Under the pieces are notes generated by a model, which searched no databases, was not told the DNA's origin, and was given only the letters and a program-made list of their open reading frames with translations. Shown here piece by piece: positions 1 through 8,184 of a stretch of DNA of 33,011 bases. How positions within the stretch are numbered: the first letter of the stretch is position 1; every line of letters starts with the position of its first letter. The DNA comes from CAYOOT01 sp964405665. GTDB lineage: Bacteria > Bdellovibrionota_C > UBA2361 > SZUA-149 > CAZDWZ01. The DNA lies in contig CAYOOT010000022.1 of assembly GCA_964405665.1 (NCBI GenBank), forward strand, positions 1 through 33,011. Reading direction: 5' to 3'. Position numbers and translations under genes: made by a program.

Positions 1-54
1 TCAGAAATCAGAAATCAGAAATCAGAAATCAGAAATCAGAAATCAGAAATCAGA
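1..54. repeat. Heptanucleotide tandem repeat (TCAGAAA, about 7.7 copies)
   Basis: The unit TCAGAAA is repeated perfectly seven times from base 1 to 49, followed by a partial TCAGA copy to base 54. The array touches the window edge, so its true length is unknown. It lies 26 bases beyond the stop codon of the HAD gene, outside any coding region I can support. Such simple repeats can change copy number by slippage and can also mark assembly breakpoints. Confidence 0.95.
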
Positions 55-80
55 TCAGCCTCTATACCACAGATACTTAA

Positions 81-728
81 TCACACCAAATCCCACAAAC
101 AACTAACATCCTCCAAAATATAATCAGGCTTTTCCTTTTCTAAAACCTCTTTTTTTATTCCACCGCTAAGAACGGCAATGGTTGTTCCGATACCGTATTC
201 CTTGGCACAACTGATATCCGGAGGAATATCGCCAACCATTACCGCATCCAGCGGATCAGTTTGGAAATGAGAAAAAATCTGATCTAGCTGTTTAACTTTA
301 TCCATAAAAGAAGTAAGCGGATCGCTTTTTGTCGCAATCAGATGAATCAAATTGGAGAAAGCTGTTTCTTCCAAATCTTTTTTCAAGTTATTCGCAGAGC
401 AATATCTGGAAGTGGCGATAGCTATTTGACGCTCAGAATTAAAAAGTTTTTCCAAAGTTTTTTTAACACCGTTAATCGGCTTATTGGTACTGTAACTTTG
501 CCAGTTAAATTGTTCCCAGAATTTCTTTTCAAAATTAATTTTATGTTCGTCAGAAACAAAAGCAAAGAAATCAAAAGAAGAAAAATGTTCTTCCAACTTG
601 AGCCGGGAAATTTTCGGATGTTTTAATTCCTCAATCACCTTTTCGGCATGGGCAAAAAGATAATTCTTAGGAAAATGAACCAATGTCCCATCTAAATCAA
701 AGATGAATAACTTCTTATTTTTGGGCAT
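81..728 (-). CDS. HAD-superfamily hydrolase, phosphoglycolate-phosphatase-like
   Basis: This 215-residue protein is a probable cytoplasmic phosphatase of the haloacid dehalogenase superfamily. Motif I is DLDGT with the nucleophile Asp11 and the acid/base Asp13. Motif II is ATS near residues 105-107, and motif IV is GDIPPDI near residues 166-172, which supplies the Mg-binding acidic residues. The cap region (about 20-90) is helical, as in the small-molecule phosphatases related to phosphoglycolate phosphatase. The length is typical of that group. It starts three bases after the rlmD stop codon, so the two are probably cotranscribed. The substrate cannot be read from sequence; phosphoglycolate, pyrophosphate or another small phosphoester are all possible. 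Confidence 0.8.
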   Translation of the reverse strand: MPKNKKLFIFDLDGTLVHFPKNYLFAHAEKVIEELKHPKISRLKLEEHFSSFDFFAFVSDEHKINFEKKFWEQFNWQSYSTNKPINGVKKTLEKLFNSERQIAIATSRYCSANNLKKDLEETAFSNLIHLIATKSDPLTSFMDKVKQLDQIFSHFQTDPLDAVMVGDIPPDISCAKEYGIGTTIAVLSGGIKKEVLEKEKPDYILEDVSCLWDLV

Positions 729-731
729 TGA

Positions 732-2039
732 TCATCTCTCAAAAAAGGAAAGAATTTCTACATAGGAAGTTTGAGCAAACATATCAAAAGGTATGATAGT
801 TTTTAGTTTCCAACCTTGTTCAATCAGAATTTTGGCATCACGAATAAAACTGGGTTGATGACAAGAAATTAGAATAAGTTTTTTGGCAAAGTTGAAATTA
901 TTGGCCAATGTTCCCAGACCGCTTCGGGGCGGATCGGCAATTATCAAGTCACAGCTTAATTTTTCTTTTTGTACGCGAACTAGGAATTTTTCTACAGAAC
1001 TTTCTATAAAATTTAAATTTTTTTCCAAATTATACCGCGTTAAATTTTCTTTGCCTAAACCGACAAGGCGTTTATCACATTCCACTGCTGTAACTTTGGC
1101 CCCCCGCTGAGCAAAGGGAAGAGAAAAATTTCCCGCTCCGGAGTAAAGATCAAAAACTGTTTGTCCAATTTTAATGCCAGAAATTTCTACAGCCTTAGTT
1201 ACCAATTGATAATTTATTTTTATGTTTACTTGAGAAAAATATCCCGCAGGAACACGGAGATTAAGGGATTTTCTTTCATTCAAAGGCAATTCCAAAATTT
1301 GTCTGCCAAAACCTCCAACTTCTCTATCGCTAACAACAAGTAAAGCACTCTCGAAATACTTTTTCGAGAGATCAAGGATGCTCCTAATTTCGGCGCTACC
1401 CAAATCGTAAGGAGATTTTAAAACAGCAACTGCTCCGATTTCATCGCTTTCTAAAATAACCGAAGTGATTTTCCCTTTAATTTGTTTACCAAATTCTTGA
1501 ATATTTATTAAGATATCGTTGATTTCTTTAACGGCAACGGGACAATGAGTAGTTGCCACAATTGATCTTGATGCTTCCCGATAGAACCCGATTTTACCTG
1601 AGCTATCGACATGCAGAGTAATTCTTCTACGATAATGGTATTCATCAGAAGGAACAATCGGTTCTAATTTTTCTAAATCTTTTAAAGGAAATTTGGCCGA
1701 ACGCATTGCTCCGAGTAGCATTTCACTTTTGATTAACAGCTGTTTGTCATAACTGATATGTTGTAATTCACAACCGCCACAAATAGTAAAAAGCTTGCAT
1801 CTGGCTTCAATTCTTTCTTGAGCTTTATTAATGACATCTAAAAGTTCAGTATGAAGATAACGATCTTTTCTTTGAACGATTCTGGCACGAACCGTTTCTC
1901 CGACAGTGGTGTAAGGAACAAAAGCGGTAATTCCCAATAAATCACTGCGTCCGTCAAACTGTGCCGAAACCTCACCCACGCCATTGCCGCCGAAGGCGAG
2001 GTTTCTAATATTTACATTAATTTCTGTTCCATTAGACAT
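732..2039 (-). CDS. rlmD: 23S rRNA (uracil-5-)-methyltransferase, RlmD/RumA type
   Basis: This enzyme transfers a methyl group from S-adenosylmethionine to C5 of a uracil in 23S rRNA (U1939 in E. coli). From the ATG at 2039 it has 435 residues. A TRAM-type RNA-binding domain occupies about 7-65. Cys81, Cys87, Cys90 and Cys166 form a [4Fe-4S] set spaced almost as I recall for E. coli RlmD. The SAM site is YSGAGNFS (about 299-306), followed by DPPRSG (369-374). The nucleophile is Cys393 in SCHQP and the general base Glu428 in YVE. An in-frame GTG at 2054 would add five residues, but the cysteine numbering favours the ATG. It sits between mepM and the HAD gene on the same strand. The cluster separates it from plain TrmA; RlmCD-type dual specificity cannot be excluded. 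Confidence 0.9.
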   Translation of the reverse strand: MSNGTEINVNIRNLAFGGNGVGEVSAQFDGRSDLLGITAFVPYTTVGETVRARIVQRKDRYLHTELLDVINKAQERIEARCKLFTICGGCELQHISYDKQLLIKSEMLLGAMRSAKFPLKDLEKLEPIVPSDEYHYRRRITLHVDSSGKIGFYREASRSIVATTHCPVAVKEINDILINIQEFGKQIKGKITSVILESDEIGAVAVLKSPYDLGSAEIRSILDLSKKYFESALLVVSDREVGGFGRQILELPLNERKSLNLRVPAGYFSQVNIKINYQLVTKAVEISGIKIGQTVFDLYSGAGNFSLPFAQRGAKVTAVECDKRLVGLGKENLTRYNLEKNLNFIESSVEKFLVRVQKEKLSCDLIIADPPRSGLGTLANNFNFAKKLILISCHQPSFIRDAKILIEQGWKLKTIIPFDMFAQTSYVEILSFFER

Positions 2040-2095
2040 TCTTCTACTCAGCACAAATTAAATTATAATTAGTCTCCTGATTGGAGGTCTTTCGA

Positions 2096-3535
2096 CTAAA
2101 AATCTTCCCCCTGATAGTAAGAATCCAAACTTACTGTTTGATAATGCTCAAGAGTAAATAAGACTCTTTTTAAATAATTGGGATTTATATCGTTTCCTCT
2201 TCCCAGCGAATCTAGCATAGGAAGTTTCGCTTTTAAAGGATCAACATATTTATCATTATCAAAAAACCCAAAATGCAAATGTGGTCCGGTAGCGAGTCCG
2301 GTCATACCGACTGCTCCAATTACCTCACCTCGGTTGACTTTAATTCCTTTTTTAAGGCCAGGAACAATGGAAGAAAGATGGAAATACTCTGTGGTAAATC
2401 TTTGACCATGACGAATCTTTATCGAGTTTCCTGTTGAATTGGTTCTGCCGGCAAAAATTATTTCTCCATTACCGATTGTTCTTACCGGTGTTCCGATCGG
2501 GGCTGCAAAATCCACTCCATTATGAGGGCGAGCGAATTTGAGCACAGGGTGAAATCTAGATTGCGTAAAATAACTGCTAATTCGGGAAAATTTTAAGGGA
2601 TAACGCAAGAAACTGTTTCCCAAGATTTGTCCTTTTTCATTAAAGTATCTGGCTTTACCGTCGCTGCCGACAAAACGAGCGGCAATTAAATGTTCTCCAT
2701 TTATTTCCAAGGCTGCCGCCAGTATTGTTCCTTCTCCGCTGGGTTTACCGTCAGAAAGTAATTTATCTCTAAAAATTACCGTGAAGCGATCTCCTTTGTG
2801 GAAATCTTTATTGAATTCTACCCGATCACTGAATAAATCTACCAGATCATCAACGATATCGTAACTTACTTCCGCTTTATTGGCAGCGGCAGCAAAAGAG
2901 GAATCAATAGTTCCCATAAAAACGTGTTCTCGTTTTTCTTGTTTTTGGGTTTTGATTCGAGTGCTGAATTTTCCCGATTTAGTTCTTTCCACGATAAGTT
3001 TTTTTCCAGCTTCAGGTTCGGTTGCCACTCTTTGTAATTCCGTATCGAGAGTAAAAACAAAATTTATCGGTTGTCCGGATTGGAGTAATCTTTTTATTTT
3101 TTTCTCTTGTTGGAATTTGGAAAATTTTTCATGCACTTCTGCTTCGAGTTCGTCATTTAAACCAAGGCTTTGAAAAATCTTTTCCAAAGACTCATTTTTT
3201 TTTACTTTTCTAATTACATGAGCATATTGAACATTTTCAGTTGTTGGGAGTTCCGCTTGGGAAATTGGAAGAAGAAATAAAGGCATTTCTGTAATAATTT
3301 TTTCTGCAGAAAAGAGATTGATTAAAAAACGAATTCCCAAGGATAAGAGAAAAATAAGTGAAACCAATAAGAGCAGACGAAGAAAAGCTAAAAAGAAAGC
3401 CTTTTTTTTAGGAGATTTTGGCTTGTTTTTTTCTGATCTTAGGAACTGTAGCGGGGGCCTATTTTCAGAATTTTCCCAATCCAGAAGTCGCCTTTTTGCC
3501 GGCAAATAAATATTGGTGTTCGTTCTTTTTGTCAT
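2096..3535 (-). CDS. mepM: MepM-like murein DD-endopeptidase (peptidase M23)
   Basis: This is a membrane-anchored periplasmic enzyme predicted to cut peptide cross-links in peptidoglycan so that new strands can be inserted. From the ATG at 3535 it has 479 residues. A basic cytoplasmic head (1-46) is followed by one membrane segment (about 47-75). An OapA/LysM-like region comes next (about 105-185, containing VKKNESLEKIFQSLGL), then a linker domain and a C-terminal M23 domain (about 315-440). The zinc site is visible as HNGVDF (His338, Asp342) and HLHFG (His421), with His386 in YFHL. The domain order matches E. coli MepM (YebA), which is slightly shorter. A TTG nine bases upstream is a less likely start. 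The gene is divergent from ruvX across a 75-base gap that contains a palindrome. Confidence 0.88.
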   Translation of the reverse strand: MTKRTNTNIYLPAKRRLLDWENSENRPPLQFLRSEKNKPKSPKKKAFFLAFLRLLLLVSLIFLLSLGIRFLINLFSAEKIITEMPLFLLPISQAELPTTENVQYAHVIRKVKKNESLEKIFQSLGLNDELEAEVHEKFSKFQQEKKIKRLLQSGQPINFVFTLDTELQRVATEPEAGKKLIVERTKSGKFSTRIKTQKQEKREHVFMGTIDSSFAAAANKAEVSYDIVDDLVDLFSDRVEFNKDFHKGDRFTVIFRDKLLSDGKPSGEGTILAAALEINGEHLIAARFVGSDGKARYFNEKGQILGNSFLRYPLKFSRISSYFTQSRFHPVLKFARPHNGVDFAAPIGTPVRTIGNGEIIFAGRTNSTGNSIKIRHGQRFTTEYFHLSSIVPGLKKGIKVNRGEVIGAVGMTGLATGPHLHFGFFDNDKYVDPLKAKLPMLDSLGRGNDINPNYLKRVLFTLEHYQTVSLDSYYQGEDF

Positions 3536-3566
3536 AAGCGGCAAAGAGTAACATCATAATATTTGT

Positions 3567-3608
3567 AGTCAATATTGACTTAGATCCAAGGGAATTATAA
3601 GATATAAT
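3567..3608 (+). promoter_or_regulatory. Candidate promoter with overlapping 14-bp palindrome (operator-like)
   Basis: AGTCAATATTGACT at 3567-3580 is a perfect palindrome, so TTGACT reads out on both strands. On the plus strand TTGACT (3575-3580) is followed after 17 bases by TAAGAT (3598-3603), and a perfect TATAAT lies at 3603-3608. It sits between divergent mepM and ruvX. No convincing minus-strand -10 was found at normal spacing. The site could be a promoter, a dimeric-regulator operator, or both. Confidence 0.4.
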
Positions 3609-3610
3609 TT

Positions 3611-4051
3611 ATGCGGGAAATAAAAAGAAAGATGGGCTTAGATGTAGGAGATGCAAGAATTGGTGTGGCAATTAGTGATCCTTTAGGAATGTTTGCCCAG
3701 CCATTATGTACAGTTGAAAGAAAAAAAGATTTCATACAAAAACTCATTGAAATAGTTAAAGAGAAGAATGTATCTGAAATTATCATTGGAATGCCCTACG
3801 AAATGAATGCTAGTTTGGGAGAGCAGGCTGAAAAAGTAAAAAAATTTACTGAAAAGTTAAAAAATTCACTGTCTAATAATGAAGAATTTAATAGTATCGA
3901 GTTTAAATTTTGGGATGAACGCCTGACCACTAAACAGGCCCAGAAAATAACTGCCGGTTCAGGTTTAAAGAATAAGGATTGTGCTGCAGCTTTAGATCGG
4001 GTATCTGCGGCTTTAATATTAGATGCATATTTAAATAGCCAAACTTTATGA
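3611..4051 (+). CDS. ruvX: RuvX/YqgF family Holliday-junction resolvase-like nuclease
   Basis: This 146-residue protein belongs to the YqgF/RuvX family, RNase H-fold nucleases linked to 16S rRNA 5' processing and proposed to resolve Holliday junctions. The N-terminal motif GLDVGDARIGVAISDPLG carries the first catalytic Asp. The family motif IIIGMPYEMNASLGEQA lies near 57-73, WDERLTT supplies the central Glu near 100, and the last acidic position is in CAALDRVSAALIL. The length is normal. The ATG at 3611 keeps the complete first strand; an internal ATG at 3632 has a better ribosome site but would delete it. The stop overlaps the mltG start (ATGA). The start lies almost inside the promoter-like sequence, so the message may be leaderless. 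Confidence 0.88.
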   Translation: MREIKRKMGLDVGDARIGVAISDPLGMFAQPLCTVERKKDFIQKLIEIVKEKNVSEIIIGMPYEMNASLGEQAEKVKKFTEKLKNSLSNNEEFNSIEFKFWDERLTTKQAQKITAGSGLKNKDCAAALDRVSAALILDAYLNSQTL

Positions 4052-5085
4052 CTTATAGAAAATTAATTATTCTTGTTGGAAGAAACGGAACTTTTATCTT
4101 AGCTTTTCTTTTTGGAGTAATCCTTGCTTCTCTTTGGTTCAAAGTTAATTTCATGAGACCAGTTTTACCTGGTTGCACAGACCAAGTTAGTTTTGAAATA
4201 GCAAAAGGAAGCACACCGAATGCGATTTTTGAAGAATTGGAAAAAAAGAATTTAGTTAAACACGCGTATGCTCTTTCCTTTTTTGGCAAGTTTAAAAAAA
4301 ATCAAGCCGGGCAGCTTAATATTTTAGCTGGTGAATATTCCCTTTCTCCAGGTTTAACTCCAAAAGAAATTCTAAATATTTTAGTAGGAGGTAAGATAGT
4401 CCAACATCCAATTACTATTCCAGAAGGTTTTAACAAGAATGATGTAGCAAAATTAATTGCTGAAAGTGAACTTGTAAGTATGGACGACGTCAAAAAAGCA
4501 ATGAATAATAATGCTATTTTTGCAAAAATGGGAATTCCATCAAATTCTCCTGAAGGTTATCTTGCTCCTGAAACATATAATTTTTCTCGCCCAGTAACAG
4601 CTGATCAAATTATTTTAAGAATTATTGAAGAAGGACAAAAAAGACTAGATGAACGCTTAAAGGGCTGGAAAGAAAAAGCTAAAGAGCTTGGTTTTAGACC
4701 TTATGATATTTTAATTATCGCTTCAATTATCGAGAAAGAAACCGGCTACGAAGAAGAAAGACGAACTATTGCTTCGGTGATTTACAATCGTTTGAGGTTA
4801 GAAATGCCTTTACAAAGCGATCCCATAGTTATTTATGGAATTTCCAATTTTAATGGAAACCTGACCAAGGAAGATTTAAAAACAGCCGGGCCTTATAATA
4901 GCTATGTTAATTCCGGTCTGCCTCCAACTCCAATTTGTAATCCGGGCATTAAGTCTGTGGAAGCGGCTCTTTTTCCAGAAGATACTGATTATCTTTATTT
5001 TGTAGGCAAAGGAGATGGCACTCATCAGTTCTCTGCTACTTACAAAGAACATCAGCAAGCCGTAAATCAATATCAAAAAAAATAA
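4048..5085 (+). CDS. mltG: Endolytic murein transglycosylase MltG (YceG-like)
   Basis: MltG is an inner-membrane lytic transglycosylase that cuts nascent glycan strands and is thought to set their length. This protein has 345 residues. A single membrane segment lies at about 16-35. A LysM-like part follows (about 45-125, with FEIAKGSTPNAIFEEL and the hallmark ITIPEGF at 123-129), then the catalytic domain (about 165-340). YLAPETY is at 171-177. The catalytic Glu is Glu229 in IIEKET, and RTIASVIYNRL (239-249) and LQSDP (255-259) follow as expected. The gene is translationally coupled to ruvX by a 4-base overlap and is followed 8 bases later by the charged membrane protein, so it begins the envelope part of this run. 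Confidence 0.93.
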   Translation: MTYRKLIILVGRNGTFILAFLFGVILASLWFKVNFMRPVLPGCTDQVSFEIAKGSTPNAIFEELEKKNLVKHAYALSFFGKFKKNQAGQLNILAGEYSLSPGLTPKEILNILVGGKIVQHPITIPEGFNKNDVAKLIAESELVSMDDVKKAMNNNAIFAKMGIPSNSPEGYLAPETYNFSRPVTADQIILRIIEEGQKRLDERLKGWKEKAKELGFRPYDILIIASIIEKETGYEEERRTIASVIYNRLRLEMPLQSDPIVIYGISNFNGNLTKEDLKTAGPYNSYVNSGLPPTPICNPGIKSVEAALFPEDTDYLYFVGKGDGTHQFSATYKEHQQAVNQYQKK

Positions 5086-5093
5086 TTAGATGT

Positions 5094-7127
5094 GTGAACA
5101 GCAAGGAATTAATAAAAGCCGTTCAGCAAAAATTGACATTTATTCGAAGAATTAATTTTTTTTGTTCTCAGATTTCACTTCTGCTTTTAATTGTTTTATT
5201 TTCACTTTTGTATTTTAAAGCATTGTTAGCTTTGTGGGCGTTTTCTCTCTTGGTTCTTTTATTGTTGGCCGCCGGGACTTTCTCAATTGATCGCAATAAG
5301 AATTTAATTTTTACGGCTGACACTGAAGAAGCGGCAGAAATAATTGACAAAACCTTACATTCTCAAGAACGATTTTTAAGCTTAACTTCTTCTGTTCCCG
5401 CAGCTCAGAATTTCTTAATTGAAGAACAAGCTAATTCTTTTGTTGCACAGTTTAATTTAAAAGAAGATTTGAAGTTTAAACTTACCAAAGATTCACAAGT
5501 CTCGCTTTATTGCTCTCCTTTTCTTCTGGCCCTGATTTTTTATTTTCTGCCCTATCAAAAATCTAAAATTATTTTATCTCCGGAAATTGCGATTCAAAGC
5601 GCTGAAATTGCCCAAGAGCTTAAAGCTTTAGTGGAAGAAAAAAAAGAACTTCCTCAGCAAACCAAAAAGGAAATTCTAGCCTTGGCCGAACAAATTGAGG
5701 AAGAGGGAATAGCTGCCGATCAGGTTCTGGATTCCTTGGATCAGACCCTGGAAAGTATTTCTCAAAAGGAAGTGGAGTTAACCAAGGAAATTGAGAAAAA
5801 AATAGAAGAAGAACAAAAAAGTGGAGAAGAAAAGAATAAAGAAAATTTGGAGCAACAAAAGCAAAATCAAGATGACAGCTCCGAGAAAAAAGAAGAGATC
5901 CAAGAAAAAGAAGAAGAAACAAAAAAAGAAGAAGAACAAAAACAGTTAGAAAATAAAACAGCAGAAGAGCAGAAAAAAAATCAAGCCGAAGAACAAGCAA
6001 AAGAACAAGAGAAAAAAGAAAAGGAATTATCCTCTTTAAATAAAGAAAATATTGCCAACAAAGAAAAGCAGGAAAAACAAGAAGAGCAAAAACAAGAAAA
6101 CAAAGAGGAAGCCAAGCAATCGGAAAAAGAACAGAAAAGGGAAGACGATCCTAAAAAAGACGAAACCGGTGTCGGAGAAGGTAAGGGAAAAGGAAAATCC
6201 GGAAGTGATAAAAAGCAACAAGGAGAAACTCAATCGGGGAGGGATGATCGCGGGGCGAAAGAAGGGGATGCTAAGAATCAGCAAACAGGCACTGGCTCCC
6301 AAGAAAAAGAGGAGCAAGGCCAAGAGGGTAAAGAAAATAAAACTGAACCGAATAATTCGACCAGTAAAAAGCAAGAAATGTCCCAACAAGGAAATAAGAA
6401 TCAAGAGGGGGAGAAAGGTGAAAATAAAAAATTAAATGAATTAAAAGAAGCAAAAAATAAACTTTCTGAATTAAAAAAAGAAATGCAAGACCAGCGCCAA
6501 CAAGTTGGTGCCGGTCAAAAAGAAAAAGAAGGTGAAGAAGGGAAAAAAGAAGAGAACACTAAAAAGGAAAAAGATAAAGGAGAAAAAAATAAGGAAGGGA
6601 AAAAAGGAAAAGAAAAATCAGATTCCAATAAAGAAAAGTCTGAAGGAAATAATGAAGGCACAGAATCTTCTAAGAAAGAAGAAGCGAAAATCGGGGAGAA
6701 AAAACAAGAAAAAAAAGGAGACAATAAAGAAAAAGCTCAGCAGTCTTCCAAAGAAGGAAAAGCCAACAGCACTCCAGCAGGAGAAGATCAAAAAAATCCC
6801 AACTCTTTGCCGCAACCTAATCAAAAAGATATCAAACCCGACGCCCTTCCCGCTCCAGGAGAAAAAGCCGACCGGCTGGGACCGTTTTCTGGAGGCGCTG
6901 AAGAATTAGATACGACTAAAGCAAAGAAAGAAGAAATAAAAATTGAGACTAATCAGGAAAAAATTACAGCTTCTAAGCTTGGAGAAACCGATAAGAAGAG
7001 ATATAAAAACCCCAATGAGGCGAAGTCTAAAACAGAAGTTGGGGAAACGGAATTTGAGAAACCAAAAGAAGATGTGGCGGAATCAAAGCAACCGATTCCG
7101 GTGGAGTATTCGGATGTTTTGAAGTAG
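5094..7127 (+). CDS. Membrane protein with very long Lys/Glu/Gln-rich tail, MoxR-operon associated
   Basis: I cannot name this 677-residue protein with confidence. Residues 1-20 are basic. Membrane segments lie at about 24-41 and 43-62, a short soluble part at 63-135 contains ADTEEAAEIIDKTL, and a third hydrophobic stretch is at about 137-153. From about 170 to 610 the chain is almost entirely Lys, Glu, Gln, Asn, Gly and Ser; the first part (170-350) looks like coiled coil. A more complex end (about 570-677) is Pro-containing and closes with PIPVEYSDVLK. That ending resembles the P(L)EYRD tail of large membrane proteins found beside MoxR/VWA genes (DUF4175-like); this comparison is from memory. 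The start is GTG at 5094. It lies just before moxR and probably works with it. The purine-rich coding strand leaves other frames open. Confidence 0.8.
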   Translation: MNSKELIKAVQQKLTFIRRINFFCSQISLLLLIVLFSLLYFKALLALWAFSLLVLLLLAAGTFSIDRNKNLIFTADTEEAAEIIDKTLHSQERFLSLTSSVPAAQNFLIEEQANSFVAQFNLKEDLKFKLTKDSQVSLYCSPFLLALIFYFLPYQKSKIILSPEIAIQSAEIAQELKALVEEKKELPQQTKKEILALAEQIEEEGIAADQVLDSLDQTLESISQKEVELTKEIEKKIEEEQKSGEEKNKENLEQQKQNQDDSSEKKEEIQEKEEETKKEEEQKQLENKTAEEQKKNQAEEQAKEQEKKEKELSSLNKENIANKEKQEKQEEQKQENKEEAKQSEKEQKREDDPKKDETGVGEGKGKGKSGSDKKQQGETQSGRDDRGAKEGDAKNQQTGTGSQEKEEQGQEGKENKTEPNNSTSKKQEMSQQGNKNQEGEKGENKKLNELKEAKNKLSELKKEMQDQRQQVGAGQKEKEGEEGKKEENTKKEKDKGEKNKEGKKGKEKSDSNKEKSEGNNEGTESSKKEEAKIGEKKQEKKGDNKEKAQQSSKEGKANSTPAGEDQKNPNSLPQPNQKDIKPDALPAPGEKADRLGPFSGGAEELDTTKAKKEEIKIETNQEKITASKLGETDKKRYKNPNEAKSKTEVGETEFEKPKEDVAESKQPIPVEYSDVLK

Positions 7128-7131
7128 GCGT

Positions 7132-7158
7132 TGTAGTGGCGCCCTTTATGGGTGTCCG
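7132..7158. repeat. Degenerate GTAGGGGC-type palindrome, copy 1
   Basis: TGTAGTGGCGCCCTTTATGG followed by GTGTCC resembles the reverse complement of the cleaner palindrome at 32947-32975. It can fold as GGCGCCC / GGGTGTC around a TTTAT loop with two G-T pairs. It lies between the stop of the charged membrane protein and the moxR ribosome site, so it is transcribed within the run. Confidence 0.55.
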
Positions 7159-7188
7159 AGCATACGTAACAAAGTAAAGGAGAAAGAG

Positions 7189-8178
7189 ATGGAGCAATTG
7201 AAGCAAGATGTAGAAAATTTTACAAAAAACTTTCAAGCCTTTGAAAATGAGGTGAAGAAAGTTATTGTGGGAATGGATAATGTTGTGCGTTTTACATTTG
7301 CCGGCATTTTTGCCAATGGGCATGTGCTGCTGGAAGGCGCTCCGGGTTTAGGAAAAACTTTATTGGTCCGATCGATTGCCGAGGTGCTGGGGTTAAGTTT
7401 TCATCGAATTCAATTTACGGCAGATTTAATGCCTAGTGATATTACCGGCACCCAAGTGCTTACTGAAGATGAACACGGAAGAAGACGTTTTGTTTTTCAA
7501 CCCGGACCAATTTTTGCAAACATTGTTTTGGCTGATGAAATTAACCGTGCCGGACCAAAAACTCAATCTGCCCTCTTGGAAGCAATGGAAGAAAAGCAAG
7601 TTACAATGTTGGGCACTACAAGAACATTAGCTCAACCATTTTTCGTTTTGGCCACTCAAAATCCGATTGAATTAGAGGGGACCTATCCACTACCCGAAGC
7701 ACAACTCGATCGTTTTATTTTTAAGTTATTATTGGATTCTCCCAGCAGTGTAGAACTTAAAGAGATATTAGCCAGAACTACCGGAGAAAAAAAGGTTGAA
7801 CTAAAACCATTAACTTCCAGCGAGCAACTAATCCAAACGATCACTAAAATGAAAAATCTTGTTCGCCAAGTTGTTGTTGCGCCTCCGCTACAAGATGTTT
7901 TGGTGAATACAATTTTTGCTTTAAATCCGAATTCCAATTTGGCCACAGATGACGTGAGAAGTTTTGTTCGCTTTGGCCCTGGTCCTCGGGGAGCGCAAGC
8001 GGTCTTGCTTGCCGCTAAGGTTTTTGCTCTACTTGATAATAGAATTAATCTTTCTTATCAAGATATTAAATTAGCCTTAGTGCCGTCTTTAAGACATCGA
8101 CTTATTCTTAATTATCAAGCGGAAGCGGAGGGAATAAGTGCAGACAAAATTATCCAAGATGTTATGGACTCTAAATAG
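7189..8178 (+). CDS. moxR: MoxR family AAA+ ATPase
   Basis: MoxR ATPases are AAA+ chaperones that act with VWA-domain partners to mature or activate client proteins, often in the envelope. This 329-residue protein has Walker A GAPGLGKT (about 47-54), the MoxR segment RIQFTADLMPSDITG, Walker B VLADEINRA (about 110-118) and sensor 1 FFVLATQNP (about 148-156). PEAQLDRFIFK carries the arginine finger, and a C-terminal AAA lid follows. A strong ribosome site (AAAGGAG) lies about 8 bases before the ATG. Six bases separate it from the DUF58 gene, and two VWA proteins follow, the standard MoxR neighbourhood. The client is unknown. The adjacent charged membrane protein and MltG suggest an envelope role. 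Confidence 0.95.
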   Translation: MEQLKQDVENFTKNFQAFENEVKKVIVGMDNVVRFTFAGIFANGHVLLEGAPGLGKTLLVRSIAEVLGLSFHRIQFTADLMPSDITGTQVLTEDEHGRRRFVFQPGPIFANIVLADEINRAGPKTQSALLEAMEEKQVTMLGTTRTLAQPFFVLATQNPIELEGTYPLPEAQLDRFIFKLLLDSPSSVELKEILARTTGEKKVELKPLTSSEQLIQTITKMKNLVRQVVVAPPLQDVLVNTIFALNPNSNLATDDVRSFVRFGPGPRGAQAVLLAAKVFALLDNRINLSYQDIKLALVPSLRHRLILNYQAEAEGISADKIIQDVMDSK

Positions 8179-8184
8179 AAAAAA

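Noticed and set aside
1..54. CRISPR array
   Set aside because: The unit is seven bases with no spacers. It is a simple tandem repeat.
2071..2090. Terminator between mepM and rlmD
   Set aside because: CTCC/GGAG form only a four-pair stem with wobble extensions, and no T tract follows. The genes are more likely cotranscribed.
5620..6824. Minus-strand frames rich in Phe and Leu opposite the charged tail
   Set aside because: They are the complement of Lys/Glu codons (TTT, TTC, CTT) and only mimic membrane proteins. There is no ribosome site or family match.
6052..6909. Open plus-strand frames of 127 and 134 codons (6052-6435 and 6505-6909)
   Set aside because: They lie in another frame of the charged membrane protein. 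The AAA/GAA-rich strand leaves alternate frames open and yields only Lys/Arg-rich nonsense without a recognisable start region or domain.
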